Origin: Xylanibacter oryzae DSM 17970
GTDB taxonomy: Bacteria > Bacteroidota > Bacteroidia > Bacteroidales > Bacteroidaceae
Assembly: GCF_000585355.1 (NCBI RefSeq)
Contig: NZ_KK073873.1
Location: forward strand, 336,703 to 400,702
Direction: 5' to 3'
Length of the DNA stretch: 64,000 nucleotides
The first letter of the stretch is position 1. Each line of letters begins with the position of its first letter. This document shows positions 26,575 through 34,794 of this stretch, in pieces. Position numbers and translations under genes: made by a program. Below the pieces are notes generated by a model. It did not search any database and had not been told where the DNA came from. It saw only the letters and a list, made by a program, of their open reading frames with translations.

Positions 26575-27057
26575 ATGAAAAGTTTTTTTAGCAAAAGAAG
26601 ATCTGATCATTTAGATATAAAACCAGTAGAAAATTTAGAAATAGAAAGATATCTTGGCGTTTGGTATGAACTGGCACGCTTTGAAAATAGATTTGAACGT
26701 GGTTTAACAGATGTTATGGCTGAATATTCTTTGAAAGAAGATGGATCAATTAAGGTCGAAAATTCAGGATGGAATACTAAAAAGGGTATTAGAAGTAGAA
26801 TAATAGGTCATGCAAAAACCACATCCATGCAAGGGCTACTACGTGTATCATTCTTTTGGAAATTCTATTCAGACTACAGAGTACTAATGATTGATAATGA
26901 TTATCAGTGGTCTTTAGTCGGTGCCGGTAATTCTGATTATTTATGGATATTATCACGAAATACAAGTCTCTCTCAAGATACGATAGAAAAAATTATTACA
27001 GAAGCACATAAAAGAGGGTATGATACCAGTAAATTTGTATTTTCAATTATGAATTAA
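26575..27057 (+). CDS. Lipocalin-family protein (Blc-like)
   Basis: The 160-residue protein contains the lipocalin GXW motif in 'YLGVWYELARFENRFERGL' and the later 'DYQWSLVGAGNSDYLWILSR' strands of a Blc-type barrel. Unlike E. coli Blc it has no lipoprotein signal and begins with a charged 20-residue stretch, so it may be cytoplasmic. A strong AGGAGG Shine-Dalgarno at about 26562-26567, rare in this phylum, precedes the ATG. Lipocalins bind hydrophobic ligands; pairing with a membrane phosphoesterase hints at lipid metabolism. Confidence 0.85.
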   Translation: MKSFFSKRRSDHLDIKPVENLEIERYLGVWYELARFENRFERGLTDVMAEYSLKEDGSIKVENSGWNTKKGIRSRIIGHAKTTSMQGLLRVSFFWKFYSDYRVLMIDNDYQWSLVGAGNSDYLWILSRNTSLSQDTIEKIITEAHKRGYDTSKFVFSIMN

Positions 27058-27266
27058 TATCTACTTAATTAAGAAACATAAGTATAGGTGCTTTAATTAA
27101 TTCGTCTTATGTTTGTAAAATATGGATAAAGCATTTATAATATAATGCACTAGATTAAAAATATGATTTGTTAACACCATATAATCATTTAATGCTTTAA
27201 TTTAATATTTTACTATTCAAAATTATATTTTTAAGATGGGAAAAATAATCGCTTATAACTAGCTTT

Positions 27267-27641
27267 TTATTTAGTTATATGCTGTTTCCGTTCTTCTATA
27301 ATATCATTCATATTTTGTTTTGCCCACAATAAAAGATTATTTATAATTGGAATTAAAGACTTTCCACGTTCTGTTAAACTATATTCTACTTTCGGAGGAA
27401 CTTCTGGATATACTTTACGGTAAATAAGACCATCTGCTTCAAGAGTTCTTAAGGTTGTTGTCAGCATTTTCTGTGATATATCAGGTATTTTACGTTGTAA
27501 CTCATTGAATCTCATTGTGCCATTTCCATTAAGAGTAAAGAATATTAGCATAGACCATTTGTTTCCTATACGAGAAAGTACATTACGTACAGGGCATCTA
27601 GAGTTTAGTGATTCTTTTATTTCGTTTTTTGTCATAATCAT
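27267..27641 (-). CDS. HxlR-family transcriptional regulator
   Basis: The 124-residue winged-helix protein has the HxlR signature 'CPVRNVLSRIGNKWSMLIFFTLNG' (residues ~16-39), a recognition helix 'ISQKMLTTTLRTLEADGLIYRK' and the wing 'PKVEYSLTERGKSL'. Members sense oxidants or electrophiles, often through the Cys near the N-terminus (Cys16 here), and usually regulate a divergent oxidoreductase gene. The divergent unit here is decayed (see 27783-28060). The start could equally be the third codon (27635). Confidence 0.9.
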   Translation of the reverse strand: MIMTKNEIKESLNSRCPVRNVLSRIGNKWSMLIFFTLNGNGTMRFNELQRKIPDISQKMLTTTLRTLEADGLIYRKVYPEVPPKVEYSLTERGKSLIPIINNLLLWAKQNMNDIIEERKQHITK

Positions 27642-27656
27642 TTATTCTTTAGTATA

Positions 27657-27664
27657 CAAAAGTA
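27657..27664 (-). promoter_or_regulatory. -7 box TACTTTTG of the hxlR-type gene
   Basis: A perfect TAnnTTTG match on the minus strand 16 bases upstream of the start codon. It lies in the 200-base region shared with the divergent unit, the likely operator region. Confidence 0.45.
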
Positions 27665-27782
27665 ACTAATATTATTTAAAGAGTGCGCATGTCGTAAAAA
27701 TATTTTGTTAAACTATGTAAAACTTAAATTTATAATGTGCTTGTTTCTCGAAATAGTAACTGACTTAACTTTACGTGCCTAC

Positions 27783-27813
27783 TTGTTTAATATGCTTTAT
27801 AACAGTAACTTTG
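27783..27813 (+). promoter_or_regulatory. Promoter of the decayed unit divergent from the HxlR gene
   Basis: TTG (27783-27785) and the perfect -7 box TAACTTTG (27806-27813) are spaced 20 bp. An otherwise empty stretch follows, ending in a strong terminator at 28060. Confidence 0.6.
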
Positions 27814-27833
27814 CAAATGATATTAATAATAAA

Positions 27834-28051
27834 TGATTAATAAAATACGATTATTAAAGAAATAGAAAAAATTCAGAAGGCAGTATTGTTAGGGTTGCAT
27901 CAGATGCAAAACAAGCATTGAAAAATACAGGTGAAATCGAAATAATAATATGTGTTCAATATAAAGTCAATTCTTTTGGAGCAGAAGATGCCCATGATGG
28001 CATTATGTTTAATGGTAAAATAAAGAGCATCACGTTAAGCAAATTGACGTG
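27834..28051 (+). pseudogene. Probable remnant of a small gene divergent from hxlR
   Basis: Between an intact promoter and an intact terminator lies a coding-like stretch without a continuous frame. From about 27860 one frame reads a plausible protein fragment ('VRVASDAKQALKNTG', then 'VQYKVNSFGAEDAHDG') to a stop at 28052, but it has no start codon and is closed upstream by TAA. A start at 27834 runs only 10 codons in another frame. This suggests a gene shortened and frameshifted. I cannot name the family; alternatively it is a ~240-nt RNA. Confidence 0.35.
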
Positions 28052-28064
28052 ATGCTCTTTTTTT
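28022..28064. terminator. Strong bidirectional terminator
   Basis: AAAGAGCATCACGT (28022-28035) and ACGTGATGCTCTTT (28047-28060) form a perfect 14-bp stem with an 11-base loop. A T-run follows on the plus strand and a T-rich stretch on the minus strand. It serves the remnant unit and the convergent barrel gene, whose stop codon abuts it. Confidence 0.85.
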
Positions 28065-28833
28065 AGAATTTATACGACCAACCAAGTCTTAGGTAGATAG
28101 GATACATATTAAAGGTTACAGTTTTGAAACTGCTCTCAAATATATTACTCATGCCAAAAGACATGTCTGCATTTAGACAAAGGTGTTTTTTACTCATCCA
28201 TGATCCTCCGATTTGTAATCCCGGTTGCAATCTGCGCAGATTATCAGAAAAATCATATGTACCACGTTTACCATCTGTAAAAAGTATCTTTTGGCCAACA
28301 GGTGTATTCTGCCGTAAGTATCCATCAGTCACATAGCCTGAGAAGTCACGGTGAATAGCGTAAGAAAGATAGATGCCTGCACGAAATTTCCATCTACTGT
28401 CTAGTCTGTAATTAGCAAGAATAGGTACTGTGATGAATGTATTACTATATTTAGTATTTACATATCCAGTCCAGTAGCCGCTAACTTTGCTATTATCGTC
28501 GTATGAGACTTCCGTATGATAACTTTTTACCGTTGCTCCGGTGTGCATACTTTTTGATTCTATAAGTAGCCCGGCAGATAATCCCCAATGAGAATATTTA
28601 TTTAGCCACCTTGTTACATCACCTCCAATTACTCCGTTGAATCTCGGATTATAACTATCTATGGATCGTATTTCACGTGGTATGGATAAAGGAGCTGTTC
28701 CTCCTATGTTTATACCACAATTCAACTCATATTCCCAATCTTGACTGTTGTACGTATCTATATGCGTCTTATCTGCAGATGCAGCTGATACATAACATAC
28801 TATAATGTATGTAATTAATAATATTCTTTTCAT
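28063..28833 (-). CDS. Outer-membrane beta-barrel protein
   Basis: The 256-residue protein has a signal peptide (residues 1-20) and alternating polar/aromatic strands ending in the C-terminal aromatic 'LGWSYKF', as in small outer-membrane barrels (PorT-like / OMP_b-brl). Repeated strand-turn segments such as 'SHWGLSAGLLIESKSMH' and 'RAGIYLSYAIHRDF' support 8-10 strands. It starts 10 bases after the PCMD lipoprotein stop, so the two are co-expressed. Function unknown. Confidence 0.78.
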   Translation of the reverse strand: MKRILLITYIIVCYVSAASADKTHIDTYNSQDWEYELNCGINIGGTAPLSIPREIRSIDSYNPRFNGVIGGDVTRWLNKYSHWGLSAGLLIESKSMHTGATVKSYHTEVSYDDNSKVSGYWTGYVNTKYSNTFITVPILANYRLDSRWKFRAGIYLSYAIHRDFSGYVTDGYLRQNTPVGQKILFTDGKRGTYDFSDNLRRLQPGLQIGGSWMSKKHLCLNADMSFGMSNIFESSFKTVTFNMYPIYLRLGWSYKF

Positions 28834-28843
28834 TTCTTATTTT

Positions 28844-29953
28844 CTATTTGTAGAACAATTGCATTTCATCAACACATAATGAACTTCCAACAGCTCCGTT
28901 GAATGCTGCTCCATCTTCACTTGATGACATTATTATAGAAATGTTATAATTCCCATTTTGTAGTTTATCGGCATCTATACTTTTGCCATCTCTTATAACA
29001 AATGGTATTGCAAAACGAGTCCATGTATCAGTCTCTTTTTTATCTGTTATACGAGCTATTGCAACTATATTACTACTTGTAAGAGAATTGGTTCCGTCAA
29101 GATACTGTACGTCTTTGGTTACTTCATATAGCACGGCATAAATGTCGAATGTATCAGTTTTTCCCTGTACCGGGTTATTCTTAGCATCTGTAAATATAGG
29201 ACCGGCTTTGTATTTATAATACCCAACAAGTTCTGTTGGAGTGTGTTTGAAAGGAATTCCAAAATGAGTTGACTTTGCAGGGATTGAAAGGTCTAGATTA
29301 AATGTACCTAGAAATAAATTTCCGGCTGCGATAGGTGTACCAAACATAGCTCCCCATTGACCCGTACTGCGGGTAGTCATATTAACACACTTTCCGATAT
29401 ATCCATTATCATCTTGGAATGTTGGATATTGATTAGCCGGCTTATCTGAGTTTAATATAGCAAACCCCTCATTTCCGCTACCCCAGTCATTTTTTTCGCC
29501 CTCTGTATTTGTGTCATAAAAGATATCAAATCCTGTTGTAGCGTTTCCTGTTCCATCATCTGATAAATTACCATATCTTATATTTTCAAAGTCATATTGG
29601 GTCTGCATATTAGAGAATGTGAATTCTACGGTATAAGGCTTTTGCCAATTCCCATCCTGAGATTTCACAATGTAAGTCTGTGGTTTGGAAAAATCGAGAG
29701 TAGTACCACTGGCAGGTGATATTGTTGCTCCATCAGTTAATGTGAATTGCGGACTTTGACTTTTAATATCAACAGAATCTTTCACATACAGTTTAACACT
29801 TTCGTTTGTAATAACAGGATCTCGTATTAAAATTCGGTTATCAACTTTGCATGATGTTATATCGGCTTCACTATTTAAAGCTTCATCCTTGATGCACGAA
29901 TTAAATAAAAATAATACTGGCATCAAGAAAAACATAGTACTTTTAATTTTCAT
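28844..29953 (-). CDS. PCMD-domain surface lipoprotein
   Basis: The 369-residue product has a lipoprotein signal ('FFLMPVLFLFNSC'), an Ig-like N-terminal domain (~30-115, 'YVKDSVDIKSQSPQFTL') and a PCMD (putative carbohydrate metabolism) domain (~125-369) with the typical 'DWGSGNEGFA', 'GKCVNMTTRS' and 'LVGYYKYKAGP' blocks. PCMD is a jelly-roll fold found on Bacteroidetes glycan-binding lipoproteins. The frame can be opened upstream by GTG (29989), but that overlaps the -7 box; ATG 29953 gives a proper lipobox. It forms a two-gene operon with the barrel protein. Confidence 0.85.
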   Translation of the reverse strand: MKIKSTMFFLMPVLFLFNSCIKDEALNSEADITSCKVDNRILIRDPVITNESVKLYVKDSVDIKSQSPQFTLTDGATISPASGTTLDFSKPQTYIVKSQDGNWQKPYTVEFTFSNMQTQYDFENIRYGNLSDDGTGNATTGFDIFYDTNTEGEKNDWGSGNEGFAILNSDKPANQYPTFQDDNGYIGKCVNMTTRSTGQWGAMFGTPIAAGNLFLGTFNLDLSIPAKSTHFGIPFKHTPTELVGYYKYKAGPIFTDAKNNPVQGKTDTFDIYAVLYEVTKDVQYLDGTNSLTSSNIVAIARITDKKETDTWTRFAIPFVIRDGKSIDADKLQNGNYNISIIMSSSEDGAAFNGAVGSSLCVDEMQLFYK

Positions 29954-29977
29954 ATTTACTATATCTTTAAAAACGTG

Positions 29978-30007
29978 CAAATGTAACACTTATTTGTGGA
30001 TATACAA
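29978..30007 (-). promoter_or_regulatory. Promoter of the PCMD/barrel operon
   Basis: On the minus strand TTG (30005-30007) and TACATTTG (29978-29985) are spaced 19 bp, 24 bases before the ATG at 29953. Confidence 0.6.
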
Positions 30008-30047
30008 CATCCGTATGTCTTATATGATAAAAAAACAGATATTTTTA

Positions 30048-30079
30048 TTTGTGTAATTGATTTTTTTCGTTTAATTTTG
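30048..30079 (+). promoter_or_regulatory. Promoter of the flavodoxin-like gene
   Basis: TTTG (30048-30051) and TAATTTTG (30072-30079) are spaced 20 bp, matching the consensus. The ATG at 30109 follows. Confidence 0.6.
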
Positions 30080-30108
30080 TCATTTAGTAAAAACAAAAAG
30101 ATATAATA

Positions 30109-30741
30109 ATGAAAGTCTTATTAGTAAACGGCAGTCCTCGAAAAAATGGCTGCACCTATACAGCATTGTCTGAAGTAGCTAATACATTAAATGAGGAGGG
30201 TATAGATACTGAAATCTTCTATATTGGTACAAAACCTATTGCAGGTTGCCTCGGTTGTGGAAAATGTGGAGAACTTAAAAAATGTATTTTAGACGATAAA
30301 GTTAACGAATGCTTGGATAAGTTGGCTAGTGCTGATGGCTTTATATTTGGTTCACCAGTATATTATGCATCAGCAAACGGTTCTTTAATTTCTTTAATGG
30401 ACCGCCTTTTTACTGCTGGTTTAAGAAGAGGGAAAGAGAGTTTTTATTTAAAGCCGGCTGCAGCTGTAACATCTGCCAGAAGAGCTGGTACAACATCTAC
30501 TATAGATGAAATAAATAAGTATTTCTCTTTAGCACAAATGCCAATTGTCTCTTCTCAGTATTGGAATATGGTACATGGTAATACCCCGGAAGAGGTAAAA
30601 CAGGACATAGAAGGCATGCAGATTATGAGAACTCTAGGTAGAAATATGGCTTTTATGTTGAAATGCAAAGACGTGGCCATTAAAGCCGGTATAGAGATGC
30701 CCAAAACAGAAGAGCCTCTAAAAACTAATTTCATAAGATAA
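30109..30741 (+). CDS. Flavodoxin-family NAD(P)H-dependent FMN oxidoreductase
   Basis: The 210-residue protein has the FMN phosphate-binding loop 'LLVNGSPRKNGCTYTAL' (residues ~4-20), a 'CLGCGKCGELKKC' Cys cluster (~48-60) and the 'GSPVYYASANGSL' isoalloxazine loop (~83-95). This matches the iron-sulfur flavoprotein/NADPH-dependent FMN reductase group; the Cys cluster could be redox-active or hold a cluster. The redox partner is not evident. It is monocistronic. Confidence 0.85.
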   Translation: MKVLLVNGSPRKNGCTYTALSEVANTLNEEGIDTEIFYIGTKPIAGCLGCGKCGELKKCILDDKVNECLDKLASADGFIFGSPVYYASANGSLISLMDRLFTAGLRRGKESFYLKPAAAVTSARRAGTTSTIDEINKYFSLAQMPIVSSQYWNMVHGNTPEEVKQDIEGMQIMRTLGRNMAFMLKCKDVAIKAGIEMPKTEEPLKTNFIR

Positions 30742-31063
30742 TTAGTCTTTATTGAGTTCCCATTATTAATAAATATATGTGAAAGGCAACACCATTAATA
30801 AATCAGAGCTGTTGTTTTACTCAAACGTAGGTTACTCCCCAAGTCTTAAAAAATGAAAAGGTCTAACTTAGAAGAATATTACCCTATATAAATCCAAAGA
30901 GACTGCACGGAACAATTCGTACAGTCTCCTATTTATAAACTCACAGCACTTTTTGCTTATGTAGTTTTTTTATTAAATCTTAATGTTATAGGTACTATGA
31001 ACGATGCATTAAAAATTCCTCATTTAATGAACTAAAATTTCATTTTCCAGACTTGTTTTTCTC
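30742..31063. other. Convergent intergenic region
   Basis: About 320 bases between converging genes. Apart from one hairpin terminator no ORF or motif is visible. Confidence 0.5.
30899..30928. terminator. Hairpin terminator between converging genes
   Basis: GAGACTG (30899-30905) pairs with CAGTCTC (30922-30928), with three more inner pairs after one mismatch and an 8-base loop. The flanking T-runs are weak on both sides. Confidence 0.5.
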
Positions 31064-32317
31064 TTATTTCACAATGAAACTTGACACGAGTAACATAAGA
31101 GATAATCCGACTAATATGGCAACCGTAACCCATCCAATGAGATTGATAATGGGCTTGTTGATATGCCGGCCCATAATTTTCTTGTTATTCACCAACATAA
31201 TCATGCAAATAAGGACAACCGGAAGCAATATCGCATTGATTACCTGCGACCATATAGAGATACCTATCAAAGGGGCCTTTGGTAAAAGAATAATGCCTAC
31301 TGATATGATAATAATGGCTGTATAGAGGGTGTAGAACTCTTGTGCCTCACCCCACTTCTTACTGATTCCCGCATCAAAGCCAAAAGCTTCGCACACATAA
31401 AAGGCTGTAGCTAATGGTAATATGGTTGCAGAAAAGATAGATGCGATGAACAACCCGAAGGCAAACAACTGAGAGGCAAAGGCTCCCGCTAGTGGCTTTA
31501 GTGCTAATGCTGCATCTTTAGCTTCGTTTATGATAATGTTATTCTCGTGAAGTGTAGATGCGCAAGCAACCATAATGAAGAAGGCTACAATGACTGTCCC
31601 AATACACCCGATAATAATATCAGCCATGACATAATTATATTGAGAGATCTTTAGTTTCTTCTCTATCACAGAAGATTGCATGTAAAACTGCATCCATGGA
31701 GCAATTGTGGTTCCTACTAATCCTAATACCATGGCTATTGTTGATCCATCAGCTTTGACTTGTGGCATAACTATCGCATGTCCTATCTCAGCCCAATGTG
31801 GATGCCCTAATAAAGCCGAGACAACATAGGTAAGCAGTGAAACGCTGAAAATAAGGAAAATACGCTCAGCAACGGTGTATGTTCCTTTCACCACTAAAAT
31901 CCACACGATGAAACCAACCAAAGGCACCGAAATGTATTTGCTGACCCCAAATATTTCAAGGCTACCTGCTACTCCGGCAAATTCAGTGGTCGTATTGCCT
32001 ATATCTGCTAATAACAGACCTAAAAAAATAAAAAAAGTTATCTTTACCCCTGCATTCTCACGAATAAGAGTAGCCAATCCTTTACCTGTCACAATTCCCA
32101 TACGGGCATTCATTTCCTGTACAACTAACAAGACTAAGAAAGATGGTATCAAAGTCCAGATAAGATTGTAGCCATACATTGCTCCCGCAACAGAATAAGT
32201 GGTTATACCTCCGGCATCATTGTCCACACTGCCTGTTATTATTCCCGGTCCGAGAATTGCAAGAAACAATCCTATCTTTTTTAATAATTTATTATTAGTA
32301 ATTTTTTTAAAGGTCAT
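31064..32317 (-). CDS. NRAMP-related divalent metal (probably Mg2+ or Mn2+) transporter
   Basis: The 417-residue protein has eleven predicted membrane helices in the NRAMP/LeuT arrangement. The metal-site motif of TM1, DPGN in classical NRAMPs, reads 'VDNDAGG' here, and the TM6 motif 'MPH' is replaced by 'TTIAPWMQFYMQ'. Loss of the metal-ligating Met is known for NRAMP-related magnesium transporters. The gene follows, after 54 bases, one for a soluble MgtE/CBS protein, which supports magnesium or a similar hard ion as substrate (inference). The pair is read from one promoter with a structured leader. Confidence 0.82.
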   Translation of the reverse strand: MTFKKITNNKLLKKIGLFLAILGPGIITGSVDNDAGGITTYSVAGAMYGYNLIWTLIPSFLVLLVVQEMNARMGIVTGKGLATLIRENAGVKITFFIFLGLLLADIGNTTTEFAGVAGSLEIFGVSKYISVPLVGFIVWILVVKGTYTVAERIFLIFSVSLLTYVVSALLGHPHWAEIGHAIVMPQVKADGSTIAMVLGLVGTTIAPWMQFYMQSSVIEKKLKISQYNYVMADIIIGCIGTVIVAFFIMVACASTLHENNIIINEAKDAALALKPLAGAFASQLFAFGLFIASIFSATILPLATAFYVCEAFGFDAGISKKWGEAQEFYTLYTAIIIISVGIILLPKAPLIGISIWSQVINAILLPVVLICMIMLVNNKKIMGRHINKPIINLIGWVTVAILVGLSLMLLVSSFIVK

Positions 32318-32371
32318 AATTTGTATGTATATTAAATAGCACCCTGAATGCTATATTAATAGTTGGATTAA

Positions 32372-33643
32372 TTAAGAAGCTCTCCTTTTTCCGAGCAATT
32401 CATCGAAGAGGTCATCGATCACCACCATGCCTTCCAACTCGTTATGTTCATTGATGACTGGAACTGCAAGTAAATTATATTTCGACACGATACCGGATAT
32501 TTCATCAAGTCCATCATAGTCATTTACACAATTCAGATTAGTATTCATCACTCCCTCCAAAGGAATTTGGGGGTTTGCTATCAATAAATCACGCATGGTG
32601 ATAATACCCTTCAATGTGTTTTTCTCATCAACAACAAACAAGCTGTAAAGAGATTCCATTTCAGGTTTTTCTGATCTGATCTGGTCGATCGCTTCCGATA
32701 CCGTTTGCTTTGCCGTGAAAGTGAGAATATCCGAAGTCATCAAGCTACCTATTGTACCGTCTGGATACTCCAGTAGGTCTCTTACTTCTTCTGATACTTC
32801 TGGTTCCATCTCGAGCAACAGTTGCTCTGTTTTGTCGTCTTCCAGATGATCCATCAAATCAGCAGCCTCATTGGCAGGCATTTTTTCCAACACATCAGCT
32901 GCTTTTTCCAGCGGCAGACTTTCAATGATATGCACTTGCTCTTTTACTCTTAACTCTTCCAATACATCGGCTGCGTGTTCTTCATCAAGAGAAGAAAATA
33001 TTGGTGTCTGATAATTTTTGCTCATGTCCTCAATAATATCAGCAAGATCAGAGGGATGAATTGTATTGAGTTTCGAACGAGTCTGTGATAGTTGAATATC
33101 GAATGTGTCAGGGTCGATTGTTTCAACATCATCCCAAAGAATAAATTTAGAAGGGATATTACCTCCGAAAGGTTTCAATATTTTTTTGAAGAACATACTA
33201 ACGCCAAGACGACGTAAGAGGCCTTCAGTACCTACATCAACAGCTACAACAAATGTTCCAGCCGCGATTGTTACCATCCGGATGTCGTTTACTCTAACCA
33301 GCTTTCGTCCATTGAGGTCTACAATCTGCTGATCCAAAATACTTTCTTTCAGTAAGACACCATCTGAAACTATATTATGGCCAACGATCGTCATAGACTG
33401 GCATTGCACCTTATAATGGATTCCAAATTTTACAATTTGTAGATTATCAAGTACCGCATCTCTGTTTTTTCCATTCACATGTACTGCGAATCCTATTACT
33501 TGCGGATTGTTTGATTGGTAATCATCAGAAGATTGACGTATACGAATGTATACATCATGAATACGTCCCAAAATATTATCTCGGGTATCGAAAATATTGC
33601 AGCCGAGAAGTCGGCTTAGATAGAATGTTGTTAAAGAAGTCAT
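32372..33643 (-). CDS. Soluble MgtE N-domain/CBS-pair protein with PRC-barrel-like N-terminus
   Basis: The 423-residue protein has no membrane segment. In order: a PRC-barrel-like region (~1-170, 'GCNIFDTRDNILGRIHDVYIRI' and 'GRKLVRVNDIRMV'), an MgtE intracellular N-domain (~195-295, 'IHPSDLADIIEDM', 'LEKMPANEAADLMDHLEDD') and two CBS motifs (~305-415). In MgtE these domains sense cytoplasmic magnesium and gate the pore; here the pore domain is absent and the next gene encodes an NRAMP-related transporter, so this is a likely regulatory partner. An AGGAGG Shine-Dalgarno lies 7 bases before the ATG. Confidence 0.87.
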   Translation of the reverse strand: MTSLTTFYLSRLLGCNIFDTRDNILGRIHDVYIRIRQSSDDYQSNNPQVIGFAVHVNGKNRDAVLDNLQIVKFGIHYKVQCQSMTIVGHNIVSDGVLLKESILDQQIVDLNGRKLVRVNDIRMVTIAAGTFVVAVDVGTEGLLRRLGVSMFFKKILKPFGGNIPSKFILWDDVETIDPDTFDIQLSQTRSKLNTIHPSDLADIIEDMSKNYQTPIFSSLDEEHAADVLEELRVKEQVHIIESLPLEKAADVLEKMPANEAADLMDHLEDDKTEQLLLEMEPEVSEEVRDLLEYPDGTIGSLMTSDILTFTAKQTVSEAIDQIRSEKPEMESLYSLFVVDEKNTLKGIITMRDLLIANPQIPLEGVMNTNLNCVNDYDGLDEISGIVSKYNLLAVPVINEHNELEGMVVIDDLFDELLGKRRAS

Positions 33644-33770
33644 GAATTACCTCCTCTCTTTTTACGCGTCAGAGAGAAGATAGGAGTGATCCGACCTTTT
33701 CGCTAGGCGCAGGTTATTAAATTGTTCGTATTTGCCGGGTCACTGTCCATATATAGATATATTTTAAATT
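33644..33770 (-). promoter_or_regulatory. Structured leader, candidate metal riboswitch
   Basis: About 125 transcribed bases precede the MgtE/CBS gene. On the RNA, AGTGACCCG (complement of 33736-33744) can pair with CGGATCACT (complement of 33685-33693) with one mismatch, enclosing a further ACCT...AGGT/CGC...GCG hairpin. Downstream, AGAGAG next to the Shine-Dalgarno (33654-33659) pairs with CTCTCT (33671-33676), partly covering the AGGAGG (33650-33655). This looks like an aptamer followed by a translational switch. It does not match the M-box, yybP-ykoY or NiCo consensus as I know them. Confidence 0.45.
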
Positions 33771-33777
33771 TGCGGTG

Positions 33778-33785
33778 CAAAGGTA
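33778..33785 (-). promoter_or_regulatory. -7 box TACCTTTG of the metal-transport operon
   Basis: A perfect match on the minus strand, placing the transcript start near 33770. No clear -33 element is present. The ~270 bases further upstream (to 34057) show only the promoter of the next gene. Confidence 0.55.
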
Positions 33786-34021
33786 CACCTTTTTCTGGAT
33801 AACTGGTATTTAACAAGAAAAAAATATTTTTATCATTAAATATTTTATCAGTATTTAACACTAATATATAATGATTATACCTACATATACCATTTCAAAC
33901 AGCATAGGAGTCATGATTGTTGTCTCAATTAATGGATTATCCCATTATTATTAAAATGGTGTTTTTATCATTTGTAATCAAAAAAAGACGTGATAATGAC
34001 TACAATTGATATTTAAATTTA

Positions 34022-34029
34022 TATCTTTG
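34022..34029 (+). promoter_or_regulatory. -7 box TATCTTTG of the nitroreductase gene
   Basis: A perfect TAnnTTTG match 28 bases before the ATG at 34058. Confidence 0.5.
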
Positions 34030-34057
34030 CGATGTAATAATTTTAAAGTAGCAGATT

Positions 34058-34660
34058 ATGGAAAGAACCTTTAAGCAGGCTTTGGAGAGTCGCCGTACTT
34101 TCTATGCCATTGGTAATGAGTCACCGGTCAGTGATGATAAAATAGAAGAAGTAGTTAAATTCGCAGTTAAGAATGTGCCAAGTGCATTTAATTCACAATC
34201 CACACGTGTGGTTGTATTATTAGGTGAAAATCATAAGCGTTTGTGGAATATAACAAAAGATATATTAAGAAATATTGTTCCGGCTGATGCCTTTAAAGGC
34301 ACCGAAAATAAAATTGATAACTGTTTTCTGTCAGGTCATGGTACTATTCTTTTCTTTGAAGATCAGAATGTAGTTAAAGGTTTGCAGAATTCTTATCCTT
34401 CATATGCCGATAACTTCCCAGTATGGTCTCAACAGACGTCAGCAATGCACCAGTTGGCTATTTGGACTATGCTTGAAGACTTGGGACTTGGTGTGAATTT
34501 ACAGCATTATAATCCCTTGATAGATAAAGATGTTGCTAAAGAGTGGTCTATACCTGAATCATGGAAGTTGATATCAGAAATGCCCTTTGGAAATCCACTC
34601 TCAGAGCCGGACGTAAAACAGTTTAGTTCTATAGAAGATCGTGTAAAGGTCTTTAAATAG
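34058..34660 (+). CDS. Nitroreductase-family FMN oxidoreductase
   Basis: The 200-residue protein shows the nitroreductase start 'ALESRRTFYAIGNESPVSDDKI' with the RR(S/T) FMN-phosphate contact, the 'PSAFNSQSTRVVVLLG' loop and the C-terminal 'MPFGNP' turn. It belongs to the short HBN1/Frm2-like group. Such enzymes reduce nitroaromatics or quinones with NAD(P)H. It lies upstream of an alcohol dehydrogenase, but a 130-base gap with operator-like repeats separates them. Confidence 0.88.
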   Translation: MERTFKQALESRRTFYAIGNESPVSDDKIEEVVKFAVKNVPSAFNSQSTRVVVLLGENHKRLWNITKDILRNIVPADAFKGTENKIDNCFLSGHGTILFFEDQNVVKGLQNSYPSYADNFPVWSQQTSAMHQLAIWTMLEDLGLGVNLQHYNPLIDKDVAKEWSIPESWKLISEMPFGNPLSEPDVKQFSSIEDRVKVFK

Positions 34661-34731
34661 ATTTATTAAGATGATTACTGATAAAGATGTTTTTATTAGT
34701 AGTTAGGATAGCATAGATATCAGATAAGAAG

Positions 34732-34769
34732 AATATTTGTGTATACATATTATATAATAATGTGTATAC
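34732..34769 (+). promoter_or_regulatory. Operator-like direct repeats ahead of the alcohol dehydrogenase gene
   Basis: TGTGTATAC occurs twice, at 34738-34746 and 34761-34769, 23 bases apart (about two helical turns). Each contains the palindrome GTATAC. A possible -7 box (AATATTTG, 34732-34739) overlaps the first copy, so a repressor bound here could block transcription. Confidence 0.4.
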
Positions 34770-34794
34770 GTAATATAATAAAAAGGAGAAAATT

